In this document: positions 7,323-14,013 of the stretch, in pieces
Layout of the letters: every line of letters begins with the position of its first letter
How positions within the stretch are numbered: position 1 is the first letter of the stretch
DNA from: an uncultured Eubacteriales bacterium
Lineage (GTDB): Bacteria > Bacillota > Clostridia > Christensenellales > Christensenellaceae
DNA: 23,662 bases
Reading direction: 5' to 3'
NCBI GenBank assembly: GCA_902782475.1
Contig: CACZNR010000219.1
Coordinates: 1-23,662, forward strand
The notes under the pieces: generated by a model
Databases searched by the model: none
Seen by the model: the letters and a program-made list of their open reading frames with translations, nothing else
Told to the model about the DNA's origin: nothing
Position numbers and translations under genes: made by a program

Positions 7323-8258
7323 ATGATCAAGATAGTTAGCACAGTGGGACATCAGTTCCGCGAATTGGAGAATATAGAGGATAATTGCTGGATCCACCTC
7401 GGGGATCCTACTGAGAAGGAGATCTCAAGAATATGCACAGTGCTTGGCATAGACAAGGACCTTCTGCATGCACCTCTGGACGAGGAAGAGTCTTCAAGGC
7501 TCGATTATGAAGACGGCGTCAACATCGTCATCGTAGACATCCCTCACATAGTTCCGACAAATGACGGTTTCTCTTACGAGACGATCCCTCTCGGAGTTTT
7601 CATCACTGAAAAGAATATCGTTACAGTATGCACAGACGAGGACTCTCTTGTGGAGGATTTCTGGAACGGCAGAGTAAGGGATTTTGATACTGCAAAGAAG
7701 ACAAGGTTCCTGCTTCAGCTCCTTTACAGAAATGCCATCAGATACTTAAGTTACCTTAAGATGATAGATAAGGCTTCAGACCAGCTGGAGAACGTGCTCC
7801 ATAAGTCCATGAAGAACCGTGAGCTCATACAGATGCTTCGTCTGAACAAGTCACTGGTCTACTTTTCAACTTCACTCAAGGGAAATGAAGTGATCCTTGA
7901 AAAGATAATGAGAAGCCATAACATCATCAAGTATGAAGAGGATTCCGAACTTCTTGAGGATGTAATAACAGAGAACAAGCAGGCCATCGAGATGGCCGGG
8001 ATATATATGGACATACTTACAGGGACCATGGATGCATTTGCTTCCCTGGTATCCAACAACCAGAACATTATCATGAAGTTCCTGGCAGCCACCACGATAC
8101 TCCTAGAGATACCGACTATAATCTCAGGATTCTGGGGAATGAACTTCGCTTCCATGCCATTCATGGAAACTCCTGGTGGATTCTACATAATCATCGGAGC
8201 TTCTGCACTGATAGTACTGATAGTGGGCATAATCTTCTGGAAAAAGAAGATGTTCTGA
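7323..8258 (+). CDS. corA: CorA family magnesium/divalent cation transporter
   Basis: Homopentameric channel-like transporter for Mg2+ (or Co2+/Ni2+) in the cytoplasmic membrane. Of 311 residues, about 1-245 are the acidic alpha/beta cytoplasmic domain and long stalk helix. TM1 (about 252-271) ends in the signature GMN at 272-274, and TM2 (about 285-306) is followed by the basic end WKKKMF. Length is normal. The ribosome site is weak and distant (AGGAAGCGGG), which fits regulation through the leader. It lies 29 nt upstream of murA on the same strand. Confidence 0.95.
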   Translation: MIKIVSTVGHQFRELENIEDNCWIHLGDPTEKEISRICTVLGIDKDLLHAPLDEEESSRLDYEDGVNIVIVDIPHIVPTNDGFSYETIPLGVFITEKNIVTVCTDEDSLVEDFWNGRVRDFDTAKKTRFLLQLLYRNAIRYLSYLKMIDKASDQLENVLHKSMKNRELIQMLRLNKSLVYFSTSLKGNEVILEKIMRSHNIIKYEEDSELLEDVITENKQAIEMAGIYMDILTGTMDAFASLVSNNQNIIMKFLAATTILLEIPTIISGFWGMNFASMPFMETPGGFYIIIGASALIVLIVGIIFWKKKMF

Positions 8259-8287
8259 GAACATAGAGAAAGAGGAGAATTTCATCT

Positions 8288-9586
8288 ATGGAAGAAAAAT
8301 TCGTTATTCACGGTGGCCATCCCCTTAAGGGTGAAGTCTCCGTAAGCGGAGCAAAGAATGCAGCAGTTGCGATACTTCCTGCTACACTTCTTGCTTCAGA
8401 TGTCTTTACCATCGAGAACGTACCGCACATTGATGATGTCGTGGTACTTCTTAATATCCTTAAAAGACTGGGTGCCAAGATCAATTTCATAAACCGTACC
8501 ACTCTTACCATCGATACAAGAGAAGTAAACAGCGGAAACGTCAGGATAAAGCTCGCAAAGAGACTGCGTGCTTCCTACTATTTCATCGGTTCACTGATAG
8601 GAAGATTCTCCGACGTAGGAGTATATCTCCCGGGAGGATGCGATATCGGTTCAAGACCTATAGACCTTCACATAAAGGGCCTTACAGCACTCGGGGCAAA
8701 GGTGGACACTGATTACGGCATATTCCATGCCGTATCTAACGGACTTAAGGGTACCGAGGTCTATTTCGACCAGGTATCAGTCGGTGCGACCATAAACATA
8801 ATGCTGGCTGCAGTACGTGCCAAGGGCACTACCGTACTCATAAATGCAGCAAAGGAACCTCATGTCGTTGACGTAGCAAACTTCCTCAACCTCATGGGTG
8901 CAAAGATCAGGGGCGTCGGAACGGACATCATAAGGATCAAGGGAGTGGATTCCCTCCACGGTTGCAACTACAGCATAATCCCTGACCAGATCGAAGCTGG
9001 TACCCTCATGATAGCTGCCGCTGCCACCAAGGGTGACGTCCTTGTGAAGAATGTCGTACCTGTACATATGGATGCCCTTACAGCAAAGATGCTGGAGATG
9101 GGCGTTGATGTTCAGGAATTTGACGATTCCATTAGAGTCTCCTGTAACAAAAGGCTCAACGCGGTCAACATCAAGACATATCCTTATCCGGGCTTCCCTA
9201 CTGACCTTCAGCAGCCTGCAACAGTCCTTTTAAGTACTGCTCTTGGTGCAAGTGTCATAGTTGAGAACATATTTGAATCCAGGTTCAAGCACATAGATGA
9301 GATAAGGAAGATGGGTGCAAAGGTCACCATTGATGACAGGATCGCTGTCGTACAGGGGGTCGAAAGACTTACAGGAAGTCAGGTAAAGGCAAGTGACTTA
9401 AGAGCCGGTGCTGCACTTATAATAGCAGGCCTCATGGCTGAAGGTACCACCGAGCTCTATAACATACAGTATATCGACCGTGGCTATGATCATATCGAAA
9501 ACAAGCTCATAGCTCTTGGTGCAGACATAAAACGTGAAAAAGTGGAAGAGGAGAGTATTGAAGAATTCGAACTGGAATTCAGATAA
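8288..9586 (+). CDS. murA: UDP-N-acetylglucosamine 1-carboxyvinyltransferase
   Basis: First committed step of peptidoglycan synthesis: transfers enolpyruvate from PEP to UDP-GlcNAc in the cytosol. The 432 residues show K23/N24 in SGAKNAA, the catalytic C118 in YLPGGCDIGSRP, and the FPTDLQQP segment that carries the catalytic aspartate. C118 is the residue alkylated by fosfomycin, so the enzyme should be sensitive. The acidic tail EEESIEEFELEF is a little longer than in E. coli MurA (419 residues). The start has an AGAGGAG site 10 nt upstream. Clostridia often carry two MurA paralogues; which one this is cannot be decided here. Confidence 0.96.
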   Translation: MEEKFVIHGGHPLKGEVSVSGAKNAAVAILPATLLASDVFTIENVPHIDDVVVLLNILKRLGAKINFINRTTLTIDTREVNSGNVRIKLAKRLRASYYFIGSLIGRFSDVGVYLPGGCDIGSRPIDLHIKGLTALGAKVDTDYGIFHAVSNGLKGTEVYFDQVSVGATINIMLAAVRAKGTTVLINAAKEPHVVDVANFLNLMGAKIRGVGTDIIRIKGVDSLHGCNYSIIPDQIEAGTLMIAAAATKGDVLVKNVVPVHMDALTAKMLEMGVDVQEFDDSIRVSCNKRLNAVNIKTYPYPGFPTDLQQPATVLLSTALGASVIVENIFESRFKHIDEIRKMGAKVTIDDRIAVVQGVERLTGSQVKASDLRAGAALIIAGLMAEGTTELYNIQYIDRGYDHIENKLIALGADIKREKVEEESIEEFELEFR

Positions 9587-9600
9587 TAGGAGATATATAA

Positions 9601-10161
9601 ATGAGCAAGTATTTTAGGATCAATGTTGCAGGTCTTGAAAGAGATCTTCTGGTATGCCCTCTGAATGACAAGTTAAGCATAGCTGCTTTCATTCTGTTCG
9701 GAGACGTTGAACTTACAGAGAAATGTGCTGCTGCCCTTCTGGAGAGAGCTCCGGAACATGACATAATCATCACAGCAGAATCCAAAGGCATTCCTCTCGC
9801 CTATGAGATGGCAAAACAGGAAGGTAACAATTCCTATATCGTTGCCAGAAAAGGAATAAAGGTGTATATGCCAAATCCTGTCTCAGTGGAAGTTCAGTCC
9901 ATAACCACCAAGGGTAAGCAGACCCTTCATCTTGGAGAAGAAGAGATCAAGCAGCTGAGAGGAAAAAAAGTACTCATCGTGGATGATGTCATTTCCACAG
10001 GTGAGTCCCTTAGAGCTCTCGAAGAGCTTGTTCTGAAAGTAGGCGGCACTATTGCCGGAAAGATGGCTGTCCTCGCTGAAGGCGACGCTGCAAACAGGGA
10101 TGACATAATCGTACTTGGGCCACTTCCTCTGCTCGACAGCGAAGGTAACCCGGTAGCTTAA
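9601..10161 (+). CDS. Adenine phosphoribosyltransferase-like (type I PRTase) protein
   Basis: A PRPP-dependent cytosolic phosphoribosyltransferase for a purine base or similar substrate. The 186 residues carry the PRPP-binding loop VLIVDDVISTGES at 124-136 and an Apt-like ITAESKGIPLAYEMA segment near 57-71. It differs from standard Apt in the stretch MPNPVSVEVQSITTKGKQTL, so the base specificity is uncertain and it may be a COG0503 paralogue. It starts 14 nt after murA with a TAGGAGA site, so it belongs to the corA-murA operon. Its stop TAA shares bases with the stop of the convergent dehydrogenase gene. Confidence 0.85.
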   Translation: MSKYFRINVAGLERDLLVCPLNDKLSIAAFILFGDVELTEKCAAALLERAPEHDIIITAESKGIPLAYEMAKQEGNNSYIVARKGIKVYMPNPVSVEVQSITTKGKQTLHLGEEEIKQLRGKKVLIVDDVISTGESLRALEELVLKVGGTIAGKMAVLAEGDAANRDDIIVLGPLPLLDSEGNPVA

Positions 10162-10946
10162 GTATACATCTTCCCTACGATGTAGTTTACAAATCGCTGC
10201 GGAAGTATCCTTGAAAGAACCACAAGCATCTTATATCCAAAGCCTGCCGTATATACGGGCTTTGGTTTTTTCTTTTCCGCGATCCTTGCTATATATCCTG
10301 CAACAACAGAAGGATCTGTCCCGTTCTGTTCGTCCTTTTCCATTTTTTCAATGGATCTCTTCACTATCTCGGAATATGCATTGTCGCCGCCCCAGTCCTT
10401 TTCCCTTTTTGCGGTAAATGAAGTCCTGGTATCTCCCGGCATGACTGCAGTTACCTTGACACCGAACGGTGAGACTTCGTTCCTCAGTGCCATGACAAGG
10501 GAATTGATGGCTGCCTTGCTGGCGGAATAAAAAGCCTGGAAAGGTATCGATATGGCTCCGGCCACCGAACTTGTGACCACTATGGTCCCATGGCCCTGCT
10601 TCCTGAATACCGGAAGTATCTTTTTGGCACATGAAAAGAATCCGAAGAAGTTGACATCGAACTGTCTTTTTGCATCTTCAAGCTTTGTGTATTCCACGGG
10701 TCCCGATATCCCAAAACCCGCATTACAGATAAGAAGGTCGATATGACCTTCTCGCTCTGTAACTGTATTTATAACATTTTCCACTTCTGATTCGGAGCTG
10801 ACGTCTGCTGTTAAGATTTCACAGAAGTCCAGTTCCCTGTGGTTTCTTGCCACTCCATAGACCTTATATCCCTTCTGGGAAAGTATCCTAGAAAGTTCAA
10901 GGCCTATACCGCTGGTGGCACCTGTTACCAATGCTATTTTACTCAT
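10158..10946 (-). CDS. Classical short-chain dehydrogenase, candidate 3-ketosphinganine reductase-like
   Basis: An NAD(P)H-dependent ketone reductase. From the start at 10944-10946 it has 262 residues: nucleotide loop TGATSGIG (8-15), NAG (75-77), catalytic S127, and Y140/K144 in YSASK. The C-terminus (about 234-262, YKMLVVLSRILPQRFVNYIVGK) is hydrophobic and amphipathic, as in SDRs acting on membrane lipids. An upstream in-frame ATG at 10986-10988 lies inside the preceding gene; the inner ATG is preferred because AAGGA precedes it by 5 nt and SDRs normally begin just before the TGxxxGIG loop. It overlaps the end of the alpha-oxoamine synthase gene by 8 nt. That coupling suggests it reduces the 3-keto product of that enzyme; this is inference. 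Confidence 0.85.
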   Translation of the reverse strand: MSKIALVTGATSGIGLELSRILSQKGYKVYGVARNHRELDFCEILTADVSSESEVENVINTVTEREGHIDLLICNAGFGISGPVEYTKLEDAKRQFDVNFFGFFSCAKKILPVFRKQGHGTIVVTSSVAGAISIPFQAFYSASKAAINSLVMALRNEVSPFGVKVTAVMPGDTRTSFTAKREKDWGGDNAYSEIVKRSIEKMEKDEQNGTDPSVVAGYIARIAEKKKPKPVYTAGFGYKMLVVLSRILPQRFVNYIVGKMYT

Positions 10947-12138
10947 TGTCTTCCTTGAGCACCTTTTCAAATATCTCAAGAGCCTCATCCAGAAGTTCCT
11001 TTGTATGTGTAGCCATGTAGCTTGTCCTCAGCAGGCACTCATGTTCAGGTGTTGCAGGAGGAAGTACGTTATTTACATATACTCCGTTGTCATAAAGCTT
11101 CTTTGCTGTCTCAAGAGTCTTGAAATGTTCGTATGTGTAGATCGGTATTATAGGAGTGGATACCGGTTTTGGAAGAGGAGTCTTGCTCTCCCTTATCGGT
11201 ATGCCTCTCTCCTTGAGACCGTTCCTCATATATGTGGCAAGTTCTGAAAGCCTTGTGACACGTTCAGGTTCAGCCTTCAGGATGTGCAGTGCCTCGATGG
11301 CCGTAGCACAGCTTACCGGAGTGATGGATGCACTGAATATGAAAGGTCTTGAGGTATGTCTTACATAATCAGCAACTCTGTGGGATGTTGCCATGTATCC
11401 GCCAAGGCTTGCCAGTGACTTTGAGAATGTTCCCATTATGATGTCCACTTCGTCTGTAAGGCCAAAATAATCTGCAGTTCCTCTGCCGCCGTTTCCAATT
11501 ACACCAAGTCCGTGAGCATCATCCACCATTACTCTTGCACCGTATTCCTTTGCAAGACGTACGATCTCAGGAAGATTTGCAATGTCACCGCCCATGGAGA
11601 ATACACCATCAGTAACGATGAGTATACCTGCATTCTCCGGGACCTTTTCCAGCTGTTTCTTCAGATCAGCCATGTCATTGTGACGGTATCTGAGCATGGT
11701 TCCATAGGAGAGCTTGCAGCCGTCGTATATGCTGGCATGATTTTCCCTGTCACAGATCACGTAGTCATTCCTTCCTACAACAGCACTTATGATACCAAGA
11801 TTTGACTGGAATCCTGTTGAGAATGTCACTGTATCCTCTTTTCCGAGGAATTCAGCAAGTTCCTTCTCAAGCTGGATATGCATATCAAGCGTACCGTTCA
11901 GGAATCTGGAGCCAGAACAACCGGAACCATATTTTTCAATGGCTTTTACTCCGGCCTCGATGACTCTCTCATCAATGGTGAGTCCAAGATAGTTGTTTGA
12001 ACCCAGCATGATTCTTCTCTTTCCCTCCATCATTACAACTGTATCCTGTTTGGACTGCAGCTCATGAAAATAGGGATATATCCCTGCTTCCCTTACCTGG
12101 TTCAGCAGCGGGATCTCCATTTTTGCAAAAATATCCAT
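10939..12138 (-). CDS. Alpha-oxoamine synthase, serine palmitoyltransferase-like (PLP-dependent)
   Basis: Fold-type I PLP enzyme that condenses an amino acid with an acyl-CoA or acyl-ACP thioester and releases CO2. The 399 residues have H134 in NHASIYDGC (stacks on PLP), D206/H209 in VDDAHG, the Schiff-base K240 in GTFSKSLAS and R371 in LLRTSY. The substrate region GSGCSGSRFLNGTLD (71-85) and FSTGFQSNLG fit bacterial serine palmitoyltransferase. Glycine C-acetyltransferase (Kbl) instead has a VRFICGT or VRTIAGT pattern there, and BioF an SRLVSG pattern. Automated annotation may call it Kbl or BioF. Start ATG with AGGAG 6 nt upstream. The overlapping downstream SDR supports a long-chain-base or related lipid role. 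Specificity is unproven: the amino acid could be serine, glycine, alanine or cysteate. Confidence 0.85.
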   Translation of the reverse strand: MDIFAKMEIPLLNQVREAGIYPYFHELQSKQDTVVMMEGKRRIMLGSNNYLGLTIDERVIEAGVKAIEKYGSGCSGSRFLNGTLDMHIQLEKELAEFLGKEDTVTFSTGFQSNLGIISAVVGRNDYVICDRENHASIYDGCKLSYGTMLRYRHNDMADLKKQLEKVPENAGILIVTDGVFSMGGDIANLPEIVRLAKEYGARVMVDDAHGLGVIGNGGRGTADYFGLTDEVDIIMGTFSKSLASLGGYMATSHRVADYVRHTSRPFIFSASITPVSCATAIEALHILKAEPERVTRLSELATYMRNGLKERGIPIRESKTPLPKPVSTPIIPIYTYEHFKTLETAKKLYDNGVYVNNVLPPATPEHECLLRTSYMATHTKELLDEALEIFEKVLKEDNE

Positions 12139-12211
12139 GAATAACTCCTAAAAGAATAAATTTTCTATATAATACCAAAAAATAGCCCGTAGATAAAATA
12201 GTTCGAATATT

Positions 12212-13123
12212 TCACAGTGTTTTGCTCCACTGATATATACCTTCTATCTCTTCAGGTCCTGTCTGACAGCAGCCACCTATGATATTTGCACCTGCATCGT
12301 ACCATGCCTGGACATAATCGGAATACTTATCCACTGCATCATCCCTGTACCATACCTTCTTTATGGCATCATATTCAGCTCCTGCATTTCCATATACGAC
12401 AATATTCTTGTCTGTATGCTTCCTGATCTTCTTTACAAGCTCCTCTATGTATTTGGGCTTCGTGCAGTTGACACCTATGGAGTCGATGACATCACATTTA
12501 TCCATATATTCTGCACATTCCTCGATATCAGTACCGTCACACAGAGACTTTCCTGACATGCAGCAGTATGTCATCCAGCCCTCGCATCCAAGCTCTTTCA
12601 CAAGACCTGCAAGTACTCTTGATTCCTGGAATGATGGTATGGTCTCACAGGCAAAATACCTTGCTCCTGCCTCTTTGAGCACCTCCATCCTCTTCTTGTG
12701 GAAGTCATAGAGTTCCTCATCCGTAAGTCCATAATTGCCTCTGTATTCAGAACCGTCTGCAAGATATGCACCGTAAGGACCTATGGCAGTAACGATGTAA
12801 GGAACGAATCCCTCGTGTTCCTTCTTGTATTCCTCGCATGCTTCCTCGGCAAGTGTGTATGATCTCTTCAGATGATTCTTTGCTTCCTGTTCTGAATAGC
12901 CCTGCTTCATGAATCCTTCGATGGTAGCCTGATACGAGCATGTGATGATCACAGTTGCTCCTGCATCAAAATAGCTCCTGTGAACTGCCTTTACAGCTTC
13001 AGGTGCATTTATGAGAGCCCCTGCAGTCCAGAGCTTTGTCTTGATGTCGACTCCATGCTTTTCAAGCTCTGAGCCCATGGCTCCATCGAGTATAAGTATC
13101 TTTCCCTTTTCGATGTTAAACAT
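12212..13123 (-). CDS. mmuM: Homocysteine S-methyltransferase
   Basis: Transfers a methyl group from S-methylmethionine or SAM to homocysteine, giving methionine, in the cytosol; zinc dependent. The 303 residues form a TIM barrel with zinc ligands C220 in GVNCTKP and C285/C286 in IGGCCQTGP, and an N-terminal ILDGAMGSELE. The length matches MmuM-type stand-alone enzymes, without cobalamin or folate domains. The start has a GAGGAT site. The gene begins only 19 nt after the terminator that follows tRNA-Gln, and no promoter is visible in that gap, so its transcription probably relies on readthrough. The rest of the window is consistent with methionine/SAH cycling (mtnN at 16116). Confidence 0.92.
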   Translation of the reverse strand: MFNIEKGKILILDGAMGSELEKHGVDIKTKLWTAGALINAPEAVKAVHRSYFDAGATVIITCSYQATIEGFMKQGYSEQEAKNHLKRSYTLAEEACEEYKKEHEGFVPYIVTAIGPYGAYLADGSEYRGNYGLTDEELYDFHKKRMEVLKEAGARYFACETIPSFQESRVLAGLVKELGCEGWMTYCCMSGKSLCDGTDIEECAEYMDKCDVIDSIGVNCTKPKYIEELVKKIRKHTDKNIVVYGNAGAEYDAIKKVWYRDDAVDKYSDYVQAWYDAGANIIGGCCQTGPEEIEGIYQWSKTL

Positions 13124-13142
13124 ATGATCCTCACTTTCTTAC

Positions 13143-13171
13143 AAAAAAGGGACGCGTTTCAGACGCGTCCC
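13143..13171 (-). terminator. Strong intrinsic terminator between tRNA-Gln and mmuM
   Basis: On the minus strand a perfect 9-bp stem GGGACGCGT/ACGCGTCCC with a 5-nt loop is followed by six T. It begins 4 nt after the tRNA CCA end. Confidence 0.93.
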
Positions 13172-13175
13172 AACG

Positions 13176-13249
13176 TGGCAGCCGAACTAGGATTCGAACC
13201 TAGAAAGTACGAGTCAGAGTCGTAAGTGTTACCGTTACACTATTCGGCT
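13176..13249 (-). tRNA. tRNA-Gln (anticodon CUG)
   Basis: A 74-nt cloverleaf with encoded CCA. Acceptor stem AGCCGAA/TTCGGCT, G discriminator, D arm GTGT-AACGGTA-ACAC, anticodon arm TACGA-CTCTGAC-TCGTA with anticodon CTG, 4-nt variable loop, and T arm CTAGG-TTCGAAT-CCTAG. All stems are fully paired. CUG reads the glutamine codon CAG. Confidence 0.95.
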
Positions 13250-13256
13250 ATTAATA

Positions 13257-13485
13257 ATGACCCAGAATGCCGTCTGCTTTTTTTATAACCCGCCGCTCAG
13301 GCAGGGTGGTAATTTGCTACTGTCATTGCGATTCTTCCCAATGAAGCATTCAATCCCGAAAGTAGACGCAAAAACCAAATGTTATTCTGTGGGTTTAAAA
13401 TAAAACATAACAAACATTCCAGGATGGTAGGATTATTTGGTTCTGCTCCAAAATGAACTCAGTTTTACTGTAATCCCTCGGTACA
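13257..13485 (-). ncRNA. Candidate structured non-coding RNA upstream of tRNA-Gln, class not recognised
   Basis: This gene-free stretch lies between a good promoter and the tRNA. On the minus strand it can form several helices: AACCAAAT with ATTTGGTT (8 bp, enclosing about 50 nt), TTGC-gt-CTACT with AGTAGCAA (9 bp with a 2-nt bulge), CCTGGAATG with CATTCTGGG (9 bp with two G-U), and a GC-rich hairpin ACCC-t-GCC/GGC-GGGT. Bases at the predicted 5' end (AATAATG) also pair with CATTATT just before the tRNA. It could be a 6S-like rod, a processed tRNA leader, or a decayed element. None of the Rfam families I can recall matches, and no protein-coding frame is convincing. Confidence 0.4.
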
Positions 13486-13490
13486 TTATT

Positions 13491-13518
13491 ATTATACTTA
13501 AGTTTTTTAAAAATGCAA
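13491..13518 (-). promoter_or_regulatory. Promoter for the candidate ncRNA / tRNA-Gln transcript
   Basis: The minus strand has TTGCAT (13513-13518), a 16-bp spacer and TATAAT (13491-13496). It begins 14 nt after the cyclophilin stop and fires toward the tRNA. Expected start is near 13484. Confidence 0.7.
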
Positions 13519-13531
13519 TAAGGATTTTATA

Positions 13532-14002
13532 TCATTCGATATAAACTTTTTCCATTACCACATCTTCCATAGGTCTGTCACTGTAATTGGTCAGACTGTT
13601 GGCTATCTCGTCAACCACTTCCATTCCCTCTACGACATGACCGAATGCTGCATACTGTCCGTCAAGATGAGGCGCATCCTGATGCATGATGAAGAACTGT
13701 GAGCCTGCTGAATCCGGATCCATGGATCTTGCCATTGATATCACGCCCCTCTTGTGAAGGATAGGATTGTCTATGCCGTTTGCAGCGAACTCTCCCTTGA
13801 TGGTATATCCAGGGCCTCCCATGCCTGTTCCTGTAGGATCTCCTCCCTGTATCATGAATCCATAGATGACCCTGTGGAATACCGTTCCGTCGTAGAAGCC
13901 TTCCTTTACGAGCTTCTCAAAATTCTCTACTGTGATAGGAGCATGTTCCCTGTCCAGCTCGACCTTTATCTTTCCCATGCCTTTAACTTCTATTACTACC
14001 AT
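13532..14002 (-). CDS. Cyclophilin-type peptidyl-prolyl cis-trans isomerase (cytosolic)
   Basis: Catalyses cis-trans isomerisation at X-Pro bonds. The 156 residues include FHRVIYGFMIQGGDPTGTG (catalytic R44, Q52), ISMARSMDPDSAGSQFFI (F103) and LDGQYAAFG. The position of the cyclosporin-contacting Trp of human cyclophilin A is H112 here, as is common in bacterial forms with low drug affinity. There is no signal peptide, so it acts in the cytosol. It starts 11 nt after the pseudo-methylase stop with a GGAGG site in that gap, making it the third gene of the mtnN operon. Confidence 0.95.
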   Translation of the reverse strand: MVVIEVKGMGKIKVELDREHAPITVENFEKLVKEGFYDGTVFHRVIYGFMIQGGDPTGTGMGGPGYTIKGEFAANGIDNPILHKRGVISMARSMDPDSAGSQFFIMHQDAPHLDGQYAAFGHVVEGMEVVDEIANSLTNYSDRPMEDVVMEKVYIE

Positions 14003-14013
14003 AACTGCCTCCG

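Noticed and set aside
10944..10988. Longer start for the short-chain dehydrogenase
   Set aside because: The extension lies inside the upstream gene, adds a basic tail absent from SDRs and lacks a ribosome site.
10939..12138. Glycine C-acetyltransferase (Kbl) for threonine breakdown
   Set aside because: The substrate loop reads SRFLNGT rather than the Kbl patterns, and the neighbour is a classical SDR, not a threonine dehydrogenase.
13300..13312. AGGGTGGTA on the plus strand resembling the T-box antiterminator motif
   Set aside because: The conserved ACCGCG part is missing, there is no stem I or specifier, and no plus-strand gene follows.
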